64,000 nucleotides of DNA from NCBI RefSeq assembly GCF_016863435.1, contig NZ_BOOW01000012.1, forward strand, positions 186,001 through 250,000, in the 5' to 3' direction. The translations under genes were made by a program, and so were the position numbers. A model generated the notes under the pieces. The model worked only from the letters and a program-made list of their open reading frames with translations. It ran no database searches and was not told where the DNA came from. This DNA comes from Sinosporangium siamense (lineage in GTDB: Bacteria > Actinomycetota > Actinomycetes > Streptosporangiales > Streptosporangiaceae). This document shows positions 15,012 to 22,966 of this stretch, in pieces; the stretch's first letter is position 1, and every line of letters begins with the position of its first letter.

Positions 15012-16357
15012 TCCTCCGGGTGGAGAGGAAGCCGGAGGACGAAGAGGGCACCGCGATCGCTGTCCTCGACGGTGAGGATGCCGCCGTGGGCCTCGGCGAT
15101 CTCGCGGGCGATGGGGAGGCCGAGCCCGGTGCCGCCGGCGTCGCGGCTGCGGGCGGCGTCGAGGCGGGTGAAGCGCTGGAAGACGACTTCGCGCTCGCCG
15201 GGGTCGATGCCGGCCCCGTCGTCCTGCACTTCGAGCACCGCCGTCTCCCCGTCGGGGTATACGGCGATGCGCACGTGATCGATCGCGTGGCGTTCGGCGT
15301 TGTCGACCAGGTTCGCGAGCAGCCGGGAGAGCCGCAGCTTGTCGCCGCGCACGGGCACGCCCGGCTGCAGGTCGCAGTCGAGTTTCTTCTTGCGGGGGCG
15401 GCGGTCGAGCTCCTTGGCGACGAAGTCGGTGAGGTCGATCATGTCGGTCTCTCCGGGGGTTCCGGCGTCGAGGCGGGCGAGGAGCAGCAGGTCGGACACG
15501 ATGGCCTGGAGGCGGTCGAGGCTGGTGAGGAGCGCGTTGGCGGTCGCCTGCCAGTCGGTGTCCTCGGGAAACATGAGTGCTTCCTCGACCTGGGTGCGCA
15601 TGGCGGTAATGGGACTTCGGAGGTCGTGGCTGGCGTCGGAGGCGAAGCGGCGTTGTCGTTCCACGGCTTTTTCGAGCCGGTCGAGGGTCTCGTTCACGGT
15701 GATGGCGAGGGCACGGATCTCGTCGCGGTAACGGGGGAGGGAGACACGCTGGCCGAGGTCGGTGGCGGTGATCTCAGCGAGTTTCTGGCGGATCCGGGCG
15801 ACGGGGGCGAGGGTGTTGCCGACCGTGCGATAGGTGCCGAGCGTGGTGATGGCGGTCAGGAAGAGGGATCCGGCGATCAGGGCGGCGAGGATCTGCGGCC
15901 CGACGAACCAGGGCACGACTGGGTCGGCGGCGTAGATCGCCCAGTCGCCGTCGGGCTGGTAGATGCGGAAGGTCACCATGATCATGCATTGATCGGGGAA
16001 ATCGGGACTGTTGCAGACGATCTTGTCCTGGCGGGCGGAGAGCTCGTCGGGCCGGAAGGACGCCATGGGAGGTTTGTCGAGGAGGCCGGGGGTGGCGGAG
16101 ATCACGGTGCCGTGGGCGTCAATGACCTGGATCGCCCGGATGTCGTCGATTTTGAGCAGCGCGGGCAGCACCCCCCGCTTGGTGAGGTGCACGACTTTCA
16201 GCGCCTCGGCCACGATGTGGTTGGTCCGTACATTGACGGCCTGATCGTGGAGCCCGAGCATCGCCAGCACCGACCCGGCGGCACACACCAGTGCCATGAC
16301 GACACCGGCCGCCAGGGTGAGGCGGGTCCTCACGGACCACGCGAAGCGTGTGATCAC
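15008..16357 (-). CDS. Sensor histidine kinase (first of an overlapping pair)
   Basis: This 449-residue paralogue of the downstream kinase has the same layout: a first membrane helix (LTLAAGVVMALVCAAGSVLAML), a periplasm-side sensor with the conserved Cys pair (VCNSPDFPDQCMIMV), a second helix (ILAALIAGSLFLTAITTLGTY), HAMP, FASDASHDLRSPITAM with the phosphorylated His, and an ATPase domain with NLVDNAERHA, DDGAGIDPGE and GTGLGLPI. The shared Cys pair suggests a disulfide or metal-sensing motif (inference). It is the first gene of a two-gene unit. The 170 bp upstream carries several CTGGCAA-like repeats. The partner response regulator must be encoded elsewhere. Confidence 0.9.
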   Translation of the reverse strand: MITRFAWSVRTRLTLAAGVVMALVCAAGSVLAMLGLHDQAVNVRTNHIVAEALKVVHLTKRGVLPALLKIDDIRAIQVIDAHGTVISATPGLLDKPPMASFRPDELSARQDKIVCNSPDFPDQCMIMVTFRIYQPDGDWAIYAADPVVPWFVGPQILAALIAGSLFLTAITTLGTYRTVGNTLAPVARIRQKLAEITATDLGQRVSLPRYRDEIRALAITVNETLDRLEKAVERQRRFASDASHDLRSPITAMRTQVEEALMFPEDTDWQATANALLTSLDRLQAIVSDLLLLARLDAGTPGETDMIDLTDFVAKELDRRPRKKKLDCDLQPGVPVRGDKLRLSRLLANLVDNAERHAIDHVRIAVYPDGETAVLEVQDDGAGIDPGEREVVFQRFTRLDAARSRDAGGTGLGLPIAREIAEAHGGILTVEDSDRGALFVLRLPLHPEE

Positions 16358-16406
16358 ACGAAATCCCCCCGAGATCTGGTGATCACACTAAGGGGACACC
16401 GTTCGA

Positions 16407-16519
16407 ATTGCCGGAGATACACCGGCAAGACCTGGCAAAACTACAGGTCACAGGCGTAAAACCTGCCAGTTTGCCGGTTCAACGCTCATATCGCTTATGT
16501 CCTGGAGATCACCTGGCAA
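16407..16519 (-). promoter_or_regulatory. Cluster of CTGGCAA / CCGGCAA repeats upstream of the kinase pair
   Basis: Within 113 bases are TTGCCGG (about 16408), CCGGCAAG (16422), CCTGGCAA (16431), CCTGCCAG (16462), TTGCCGGT (16471) and CCTGGCAA (16512). The motifs occur in both orientations in the only non-coding DNA upstream of the kinases. This looks like an operator array; the regulator is unknown. Confidence 0.4.
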
Positions 16520-16527
16520 GGCAATGT

Positions 16528-17547
16528 TCAGCGCTCCAGAACCGGCAACGACCCCGGTAGCGGGTTCAACGCCTGGGCTGGCCCGGAGTCCATGCAGACC
16601 ACGGTGAACCTCACCACCGCCCCATACAGCTCAGGCAGCACCACACCCGGACCGATCGACAGGGCCATCCCCGCCGCGAGCGGCGTGTCGTCGCCGGGCA
16701 CGAGCCACGGCGCCTCCTCGGGCGAAAGGCCGACCCCGTGCCCCGCACCCGCGGTCGCGTAGTCGCCGAACCCGCTCCCCTCGATGGCCTCCCGGGCCGC
16801 CAGGTCCACCTCGGCCGCCATCGCCCCCGGCCGGACCGCCTCGCAGGCCGCCGCCGACGCCGCGATCACGACGGAGTGCATCGCCTCGTAGTCCTCGGGC
16901 GGCTCGGCGACGGCCACCACGCGGCTCGGCGAGGCGACGTAGCCCTCCCAGCGCCCGCAAACCCCGACGAGTACCGCATCGCCGGGATTGATCACCCGAT
17001 CGGTGGGCGCCCGGTCCGGGCAGGACGTGTGCTCGCCGGACGCGACCCGCACCCCCAGCACCTCCTCGCACCCGGCCTCCGCCAGAAGCATCCGCAGCGT
17101 GCGCGCCATCCGCCGCTCCGACACCCCGAACCACGGCAGCTCCAGCGCCGCGTCCAGCACCGCGTCCGCCGCGAGCGCGGCCCGCTCCAGCGCCGCGAGC
17201 TCGGGTGGCCGTTTCCGCATCCGCATCGGGGCGAGTACGGCGGAAGCCAGCACAAGGTCACCCTCCAGCCCAAGCGCGAGCAGCTCCGACGCCCGCATCT
17301 CCGGGTCGATGCCCACCCGCCGCGCCGCCCCCAGCAACCCGGCCACCGGCTCCGGCCCGTCCACCTCCACCGGCGGCCCGGAGGCGGGCACCACGAGGAA
17401 CCCATCCCATCGGCCACCCAGATAGCGGAAGTCGGGTGACGGCCGCAGCACCAGCGCGTCGATGCCGGAGGCGGCCATGCGGCCCTGGAGCTCCACCCAG
17501 CAGGCTTCCGCCGTACCGGTCTCCGGCAGCTTCCGGAAGTCGTCCAT
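16528..17547 (-). CDS. M24-fold (creatinase/aminopeptidase P-like) protein lacking metal ligands
   Basis: This 339-residue protein has the two-domain pattern of M24 proteins: a creatinase-type N-terminal domain (MAASGIDALVLRPSPDFRYLGGRWDGFLVV) and a pita-bread C-terminal domain. The family binds two metals through Asp-Asp-His-Glu-Glu. Here the first Asp is Gly195 (VLVGVCG), the second is Ser206 (VASPSR), His270 is kept (GAGHGVGL), the first Glu is Gly299 (SIGPG) and the last is Phe314 (VRFTVV). It therefore should not be a metallopeptidase. It could be a metal-free hydrolase like creatinase or a binding protein. The gene follows the second ATPase of the peptide transporter by 3 bp and is the last gene of that operon. 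Confidence 0.85.
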   Translation of the reverse strand: MDDFRKLPETGTAEACWVELQGRMAASGIDALVLRPSPDFRYLGGRWDGFLVVPASGPPVEVDGPEPVAGLLGAARRVGIDPEMRASELLALGLEGDLVLASAVLAPMRMRKRPPELAALERAALAADAVLDAALELPWFGVSERRMARTLRMLLAEAGCEEVLGVRVASGEHTSCPDRAPTDRVINPGDAVLVGVCGRWEGYVASPSRVVAVAEPPEDYEAMHSVVIAASAAACEAVRPGAMAAEVDLAAREAIEGSGFGDYATAGAGHGVGLSPEEAPWLVPGDDTPLAAGMALSIGPGVVLPELYGAVVRFTVVCMDSGPAQALNPLPGSLPVLER

Positions 17548-17550
17548 CGC

Positions 17551-18465
17551 TCAGGCCGGTTCGTGGAGCCAGCAGGCGACGGGCGTGAAGTCAGGCTCCT
17601 TGGCGCGGCACACGTCCATCGCCACCGGGCACCGCGGGTGGAACCTACATCCACCGGGCGGGTCCGCCGGATCGGGGACGTCCCCGGCGAGTTCGGCGGG
17701 CAGGTGGCCCGCGCCGTCGGCGGCGGGGATCGCCCCGAGAAGCGCCTTCGTGTACGGATGACGGGGGTTGGCCCACACCTCAGCGGTCGGCCCGGTTTCC
17801 ACGATCTTGCCGAGATACATGACCGCGATGCGGTCGGCGATGATCCGCACCACCGACAGGTCGTGGCTGATGAACAGCAACCCCGCGCCGGACGACACGG
17901 CCAGTTCGCGCATGAGGGTGGCGACCTTGGCCTGGGCGGAGGCGTCGAGCGCGGAGATCGGCTCGTCGCCGATGAGCAGGGCCGGCCGGGCCGCGAGCGC
18001 CCGCGCGATGGCGATGCGCTGCCGCTGCCCGCCGGAGAACTCGTGCGGATGGCGGCCCTCGAAGCCGCGCGGCAGCCCGACGCGTTCCAGCAGGTCGGCG
18101 GGGGTGGTCGTGGTGTCGCCCGCGACGGCGAGGCCGTCGGCGATCTGCGCGCCGATCTTGCGCCGCGGGTTCAGCGACGAATAGGGGTCCTGGAACACCA
18201 TCTGGATGCCGAGCAGCGACCGGTGCCTGCGGCGCAGCCCGAGCGGGCGCACCGGGCCGCCTTGGAAGGTGATGTTTCCCGAGGTGGCGGGCACCAGCCC
18301 GCACACGGCGCGGGCCAGGGTCGACTTGCCGCACCCCGACTCGCCGACGAGTCCCACGACCTCGCCGGAGGAGACGGTGAGCCCGGCCCCGGCGACGGCG
18401 CGCACGGCGGGCCGCCCGGGGGTGCGGTGCTCGACGACCAGGTCGTCCACGGTGAGCAGGGTCAT
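17551..18465 (-). CDS. Peptide ABC transporter ATP-binding protein (OppF/DppF type)
   Basis: The 304-residue ATPase powers import through the two permeases encoded upstream. It shows Walker A GESGCGKSTL, the signature SGGQRQRIAIARAL, Walker B ALLIGDEPISALD, and the His-switch LLFISHDLSVV. It ends with the oligopeptide-type C-terminal extension HPYTKALLGAIP...GGCRFHPRCPVAMDVC, which in this family can carry a metal cluster at the Cys residues. The ATG overlaps by 4 bp the stop of a 22-codon ORF that separates it from the other ATPase gene. Substrate is probably di- or oligopeptides given the family and neighbours. Confidence 0.92.
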   Translation of the reverse strand: MTLLTVDDLVVEHRTPGRPAVRAVAGAGLTVSSGEVVGLVGESGCGKSTLARAVCGLVPATSGNITFQGGPVRPLGLRRRHRSLLGIQMVFQDPYSSLNPRRKIGAQIADGLAVAGDTTTTPADLLERVGLPRGFEGRHPHEFSGGQRQRIAIARALAARPALLIGDEPISALDASAQAKVATLMRELAVSSGAGLLFISHDLSVVRIIADRIAVMYLGKIVETGPTAEVWANPRHPYTKALLGAIPAADGAGHLPAELAGDVPDPADPPGGCRFHPRCPVAMDVCRAKEPDFTPVACWLHEPA

Positions 18466-18530
18466 GCGGTCTCCCCTGGCAGTGCGTCGAGCGCTGCCGG
18501 GACGGGGGCCGGCTTGGGCGGGCGGGTCAT
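18462..18530 (-). CDS. 22-codon ORF between the two ATPase genes, duplicated junction
   Basis: The ORF begins [11 protein letters not shown] and ends [10 protein letters not shown]. Its ATG overlaps the stop of the upstream ATPase (ATGA) and its own stop overlaps the ATG of the next ATPase (ATGA). Its last ten residues repeat the last residues of the upstream ATPase (LDALPGETA) and the DNA around both junctions (GCATGACC) is duplicated. It arose by a short tandem duplication of the junction and probably serves only to keep translational coupling, if it is translated at all. Confidence 0.5.
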   Translation of the reverse strand: MTRPPKPAPVPAALDALPGETA

Positions 18531-19297
18531 GCGGTCTCCCCGGGCAGTGCGTCGAGCAGGGAACGGGTGTAGGCGTGCGACGGGGTGCGCAGCACCCGCT
18601 CGCGCGGCCCGGTCTCCACGACCAGGCCGTCCTTCATTACGCTGACCTCGTCGGCGACCGCCGACATGACGCCGAGATCGTGGGTGACGAGGAGTACGGC
18701 GAGGCCGAGATCGTCGCAGAGGCTTCGCAGCAGCCGCAGGACGCCGGCCTGCACGGTGACGTCGAGCGCGGTCGTGGGTTCGTCGGCGATCAGCACCTTG
18801 GGCGAGCAGGCCAGCGCGACCGCGATCGCGATGCGCTGCCGCATGCCGCCGGAGAACTGGTGCGGATAGCGCTTGAGCGCCGCCTCCGCGCCGGGGATGC
18901 GCACTTTGCCGAGCAGTTCGAAGGCCTTGGCCCTCGCCGTGGCCTTGTCGAGGCGAAGGTGGTGGCGCATGTGCTCGGTGAGCTGGCGGCCTACCGTCAA
19001 CATGGGGTGCAGGCTGGTGGCGGGGTCCTGGAAGACCATGGCCACCTCCTTGCCGCGCACCTGGTTGAGCTCGCGGACGGGCATGGTGAGCAGGTCGCGC
19101 CCGGCCAGATCGACGCGGCCGGACGTGGTGGCGCCGTGCGGCAGCAGCCCGAGGGTGGCGAGGCCGGTCATGGTCTTGCCGGAGCCGCTCTCGCCCGCGA
19201 GCCCGTGCACCTTGCCGGGCTGGAGCGCCAGGTCGACGCCGCGCAGGATCTTGGCGCCGCCGATGGACACCTGGAGGTTCGAGATGGTCAGGGTCAC
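18527..19297 (-). CDS. Peptide ABC transporter ATP-binding protein (OppD/DppD type)
   Basis: I use the GTG at 19295-19297, which overlaps the permease stop (GTGA) and gives 256 residues starting with [20 protein letters not shown]. The frame is open further upstream but there it only shadows the permease gene. Motifs are Walker [12 protein letters not shown], the Q loop MVFQDP, signature [15 protein letters not shown], Walker [14 protein letters not shown] and switch [10 protein letters not shown]. The C-terminus ([17 protein letters not shown]) is shorter than usual and lacks the Cys-rich extension found in the partner ATPase. It would form a heterodimer with the OppF-type protein encoded next. 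Confidence 0.9.
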   Translation of the reverse strand: MTLTISNLQVSIGGAKILRGVDLALQPGKVHGLAGESGSGKTMTGLATLGLLPHGATTSGRVDLAGRDLLTMPVRELNQVRGKEVAMVFQDPATSLHPMLTVGRQLTEHMRHHLRLDKATARAKAFELLGKVRIPGAEAALKRYPHQFSGGMRQRIAIAVALACSPKVLIADEPTTALDVTVQAGVLRLLRSLCDDLGLAVLLVTHDLGVMSAVADEVSVMKDGLVVETGPRERVLRTPSHAYTRSLLDALPGETA

Positions 19298-20157
19298 AAC
19301 GCACGCACCTTGATCGCCCTGGCGGTGCGCGGGTCGAGCGCGTCGCGCAGGGTGTCGCCGAGGAAGTTGAACGCGAGCACCACCGTCAGGATGGCGAGAC
19401 CGGGGAAGGTCGCGACCCACCAGCTGTCGAACACCTCGACGCCGGAGGAGACCATCGCGCCCCACTCGGGGGAGGGTGGCTTGGCGCCGAGGCCGAGGAA
19501 GGACAGTCCGGACAACAGCAGCAGTGCCGTACCGATGTCGAGGGTGGCGAGCACCAGGATGGGGCCGGTGACGTTGGGCAGCACGTCGAGCCGGAGCGAC
19601 CGCCAGGCGGAGAAGCCGAGCAGCCGCCCGCTGAGCACGAACTCGCGTTCGCGCATGCCCATGACCAGGCCGCGGGTGACGCGGGCGTAGGACGGCCACG
19701 CGACGACGAGCACCGCGAGCACGGCGTTGGTGAGGCTGGCGCCGAGGGCGGCGGCGACGACCATGGCGAGGATGACGGTCGGGAAGGCGAACACAAGGTC
19801 GGCGAACCGCATCACCGTCTCATCCACCCACCTACCGAAATAGCCGGCGCAGGCGCCGAGCAGGCCGCCGATCAGCACCGACAACACCACCAGCAGCAAC
19901 GTCAGCGGGATCGACACCCGGGCGCCGTAAAGCACCCGGCTGAAGATGTCGCGCCCGAGCTGGTCGGTGCCGAACCAGTGGTCCGGGCCGGGCGGTGCGA
20001 GCCGCGGCAGCTCTTGCGCCAGCGGGTCGTACGGCGCGAGCAGCGGAGCCGCCACCGCGACGATCAGCCAGGTGAGCGCGATCACCCCGCCGACGACCGC
20101 CAGGGGACGCCGCCACGCCTCGGGCAGGCGGCGGCGCCTGCGGGAAAGGCGGCTCAC
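19294..20157 (-). CDS. Peptide ABC transporter permease (OppC/DppC type)
   Basis: This 287-residue inner-membrane permease starts at a GTG overlapping the stop of the first permease gene (GTGA). It has an N-terminal helix (PLAVVGGVIALTWLIVAVAAPLLAPYDP), the family motif HWFGTDQLGRDIFSRVLYGARVSIPLTLL, several more hydrophobic helices and the cytoplasmic EAA loop region RVTRGLVMGMREREFVLSGRLLGFS that contacts the ATPases. It ends with LAFNFLGDTLRDALDPRT, typical of the family. It pairs with the OppB-type permease. Confidence 0.92.
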   Translation of the reverse strand: MSRLSRRRRRLPEAWRRPLAVVGGVIALTWLIVAVAAPLLAPYDPLAQELPRLAPPGPDHWFGTDQLGRDIFSRVLYGARVSIPLTLLLVVLSVLIGGLLGACAGYFGRWVDETVMRFADLVFAFPTVILAMVVAAALGASLTNAVLAVLVVAWPSYARVTRGLVMGMREREFVLSGRLLGFSAWRSLRLDVLPNVTGPILVLATLDIGTALLLLSGLSFLGLGAKPPSPEWGAMVSSGVEVFDSWWVATFPGLAILTVVLAFNFLGDTLRDALDPRTARAIKVRAL

Positions 20158-21254
20158 GACAGCCTCACTCTCGGGTCGATCACGCCGTACAACACGTCGA
20201 CGATCAGATTGATGACCAGGTAGACGGCCCCCACGACCAAGCCGACGCCCATGACGGCGGGCAAGTCGAGCGCGGTGGCGCTCTTGTAGGCGTATTGCCC
20301 GATGCCGGGCCAGGCGAAGATCGCCTCCACGAGCACCGTGCCGGACAGCAGGCTGCCGAACGCGAGACCGGCCACCGTGATGATCGGCACCAGCGCGGAG
20401 CGCAGCACATAGCGGAACAGGATCGTACGGCCGGGCAGCCCCTTGGCCCGCGCCGCCCGCACGTAGTCCTGCCCCAGCACCTCAAGCACCGCCGACCGGG
20501 TGAACCGCGTGAGCAGGCCGATCGTGTAAAGCGCCAGCACGAGCGCGGGCAGAGCCAGGTGGCCGGCGGCCGAGGCGAACACGTCCCACTGCCCGGCGAG
20601 CACCGCGTCCACCGTGTGCAGGCCGGTGACCTTTGGCGGCGGCGTCATGCCCGGGTCGAGCCTGCCGCTGCCCGGGGCGATCTGCAGCCGGAAGAAGAAG
20701 ATGTAGAACGCCACCAGCGCCAGCCAGAAGGTCGGCACCGAGATGCCGATGAGGCTGGTGACGCGGAGCACCTGGTCGGCGAGGCGGTCGCGGCGGAGCG
20801 CGGCGATCACACCGAACGCCACACCGAGGATCAGCGACACGACGATCGCCGCCCCCGCGAGCTCGATGGTGGCCGGCACGAACTCCGCGAGGTCCTCGGC
20901 GACCGGCCGGTGGCTCTGCTGGCTCGTGCCGAGATCGCCTTGGAGCACCCCCGACAGGTGGAGCAGATATTGCTTGGGCAGCGGCTCGTCCAGCCCGTGT
21001 TCGGCCCGCCACTGCGCCACCAGCGCCGGGTCGCCGAGCGCCCGCTGGCCCAGGTTGGCCGTCGCGGGGTCGCCCGGCACGAGGTTGGTCAGCACGAACG
21101 TGACCAGCGTGATGCCCACGGCCAGCAGCAGCGCGGTGGCCACGCGGCGGACCAGGAACCTCGTCAGCGGATGGCGGTGCACACCCGGGCGGGCGGCACG
21201 GCGACCAGCCGTGCCGCCCGCCGGGGCCTTACCTGGCGCCGAGGTCGGCGACAT
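20154..21254 (-). CDS. Peptide ABC transporter permease (OppB/DppB type)
   Basis: The 366-residue permease begins inside the end of the binding-protein gene (26-bp overlap). After a basic N-terminus it has RFLVRRVATALLLAVGITLVTFVLTNLVPGDPA, the classical start of this family, then GLDEPLPKQYLLHLSGVLQGDLGTS. Later come periplasmic and membrane segments, the EAA loop YVRAARAKGLPGRTILFRYVLRSALVPIIT, and the terminal GVIDPRVRLS. Together with the next gene it forms the transmembrane channel. The usual length is about 310-340 residues; the extra ones are an unusual basic N-terminal extension. Confidence 0.92.
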   Translation of the reverse strand: MSPTSAPGKAPAGGTAGRRAARPGVHRHPLTRFLVRRVATALLLAVGITLVTFVLTNLVPGDPATANLGQRALGDPALVAQWRAEHGLDEPLPKQYLLHLSGVLQGDLGTSQQSHRPVAEDLAEFVPATIELAGAAIVVSLILGVAFGVIAALRRDRLADQVLRVTSLIGISVPTFWLALVAFYIFFFRLQIAPGSGRLDPGMTPPPKVTGLHTVDAVLAGQWDVFASAAGHLALPALVLALYTIGLLTRFTRSAVLEVLGQDYVRAARAKGLPGRTILFRYVLRSALVPIITVAGLAFGSLLSGTVLVEAIFAWPGIGQYAYKSATALDLPAVMGVGLVVGAVYLVINLIVDVLYGVIDPRVRLS

Positions 21255-22845
21255 CGACGGTCCACACCGGGTGGTACTCCAGCCCGGTGACGGAGGCCGC
21301 CGTCACGATGTTCTGGGTGGGCTGGATGAGCGGGATGAACGGGCTCTGCGCGTTCAGCTTCGTCTGCAGGTCGGCGTAGGCGGTCTTGCGCTTGTCGTCG
21401 CCGACGATGGCGGCGACGCGCTCGCCCTCGGCCTCAAGGGCCGTGTCCGCGCCCTCGGCCCAGCCGGCGCGCAGGCCGACGAGCTTGCCGGGGAGGAAGA
21501 CCAGGTAGTCGCTGGGGTCCGGATAGTCGGGACCCCAGTACCACAGGCCCATCTCCTCCTTGCCGTTGCGATAGTTGTCGAGCGCCGTCGTCACCGGGGC
21601 CGGGGTCAGGTCGACGGTGATGCCGACCTCCTTCAGGTTCGCCTGGATACGCTCGGCGAGCGGCTGGAAAGACAGGCCGTTCACGGTCAGCTCGCTCGGA
21701 TACTCCAGCTTGACCGTCGGGTTGGTCAGGCCGCTCTCCTTGAGCGCCGCCTTCGCGCCCTCGACGTCGCGTGTGGCGCCGGCGTCGGGCGGCAGCGCGC
21801 CGAGCATCATCGACGGGATCACGCCGGGCGCCTGCACGGAGCCCTCGCCCGCCAGCTCAAGCAGGCCCTTGTAGTCCACGCCCTTGCGCACGGCTTCCAC
21901 GAACTTGGGGTTCGAGGTGATCTTGCTGATCTTCGGGTTCTGGCTGTTGAGCAGGAAGATCATGTTGGCCGACGGGGTCTTCTTGACCTGGAGCGTCGCC
22001 GGCATGTTCGCGACCTGGTCCCCCGACAGGTTCAGCGCCACGTGGCTGTCGCCGCGCTGCACGTTCAGCCGCTGCGTGGCCGCCTCGACGTTGCGGAGCA
22101 CCACCTTGTCATAGACCGGCTTGTTCTGACCCCAGTAGTTCGTGTTCTTCTTCAGCACGACCTGGCCGGTCAGGTTGAACGACTCGATCATGTACGGTCC
22201 AGAGCCCGCCGAGGCCGAGTTCAGATACTTCTCGGCCTTGTCCGAAGCGTCGGCGGTTGCGCCGTTGGCCTTGGCGACCTTGGAATTGAGGATGCCGAGC
22301 CCCGGGTTCGGCAGGATGTACGGCAGAGCCGGGTTGGGCTTCGCCGAGGTCAGCGTGACCGTGTCCGCGCCGGGGGAGGCCACCTCGACCCCGTCGAGCA
22401 GGAACGACGGGCTGCCCTTCATGTCCCGCACCCGGTTGAGGGAGAACACCACGTCCTCGGCGGTCACGGGGGAGCCGTCGGAGAACGTCGCGCCCGGGCG
22501 CAGCTTCAGCGTGACGGTCTTGCCGTCGCCGGACAGTTCGTAGGACTCGGCCAGGGCGGGCACCGGCTTGGTCACATCGGCGCCGTCGAACGTGAGAAGT
22601 GTCTCGTATGTCGCCTTGCCGATGATCAGGCCGGTGGGCTCGTAGGTGCGCCCGGGGTCTGCCGTCTTGAGATCGAACGACGTGTCGATCACGAGGGTCT
22701 TGGCCCCGGAGCCCGCCCCCGCGCCGCCGCTCGCGGGCGCCGTGGAGGAGCCGCCGCCTGAGCAGGCGGCGAGGGCGAGCGCGCCGGTGAGCATGACCGG
22801 CAGAAGCGCCGCCTTCGTTGCCAGGCGCCGCGAACGGGTCGCCAT
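21229..22845 (-). CDS. Lipoprotein substrate-binding protein of the peptide ABC transporter (SBP family 5)
   Basis: This 538-residue protein has a lipoprotein signal peptide with the lipobox LALAACSGGG (lipidated Cys28). The mature part follows the SBP family 5 pattern: FDLKTADPGRTYEPTGLIIGKATYETLL near the start, LRPGATFSDGSPVTAEDVVFSLNRV, KYLNSASAGSGPYMIESFN, VRKGVDYKGLLELAGEG and a WGPDYPDPSDYLVFL segment typical of dipeptide/oligopeptide binders. It captures peptides outside the membrane and delivers them to the permeases encoded downstream. The ATG follows a GGAGG site. It is the first gene of the operon and is transcribed divergently from an Lrp-type regulator gene, which probably controls it. 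Confidence 0.92.
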   Translation of the reverse strand: MATRSRRLATKAALLPVMLTGALALAACSGGGSSTAPASGGAGAGSGAKTLVIDTSFDLKTADPGRTYEPTGLIIGKATYETLLTFDGADVTKPVPALAESYELSGDGKTVTLKLRPGATFSDGSPVTAEDVVFSLNRVRDMKGSPSFLLDGVEVASPGADTVTLTSAKPNPALPYILPNPGLGILNSKVAKANGATADASDKAEKYLNSASAGSGPYMIESFNLTGQVVLKKNTNYWGQNKPVYDKVVLRNVEAATQRLNVQRGDSHVALNLSGDQVANMPATLQVKKTPSANMIFLLNSQNPKISKITSNPKFVEAVRKGVDYKGLLELAGEGSVQAPGVIPSMMLGALPPDAGATRDVEGAKAALKESGLTNPTVKLEYPSELTVNGLSFQPLAERIQANLKEVGITVDLTPAPVTTALDNYRNGKEEMGLWYWGPDYPDPSDYLVFLPGKLVGLRAGWAEGADTALEAEGERVAAIVGDDKRKTAYADLQTKLNAQSPFIPLIQPTQNIVTAASVTGLEYHPVWTVDVADLGAR

Positions 22846-22922
22846 ATTAGGTCCTCCGAACAGGTGGGTGATTTAGACGTTTCGTGGTGGATCGTCCAGG
22901 ATTGTCCCTCGGAAAGTCCAGG

Positions 22923-22948
22923 ACATATGTTGAAGTCAAGACGTATGT
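22923..22948. promoter_or_regulatory. Imperfect palindrome in the divergent promoter region (candidate Lrp operator)
   Basis: ACATA at 22923 and TATGT at 22944 form outer arms around a TTGA...TCAA core. This AT-rich inverted repeat is the only one in the 121 bp between the binding-protein gene and the Lrp-type gene. Lrp/AsnC proteins bind such 13-18 bp palindromic sites and often regulate themselves and a divergent operon. The assignment is inference. Confidence 0.45.
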
Positions 22949-22966
22949 GTCATGGAGAGGTGTCAG

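Noticed and set aside
13362-15278. 638-codon + strand ORF opposite the kinase genes
   Set aside because: It is a shadow of the kinase genes, with a low-complexity GxGGEAGDxG-type composition and no ribosome site.
18527-19699. Long form of the OppD-type ATPase (390 codons)
   Set aside because: The first ~134 codons are antisense-like sequence in another frame of the permease gene; the GTG at 19297 is coupled to the permease stop and matches family length.
20743-22761. 672-codon + strand ORF opposite the binding-protein and permease genes
   Set aside because: The opposite strand carries a complete ABC transporter operon with all motifs; this frame has none.
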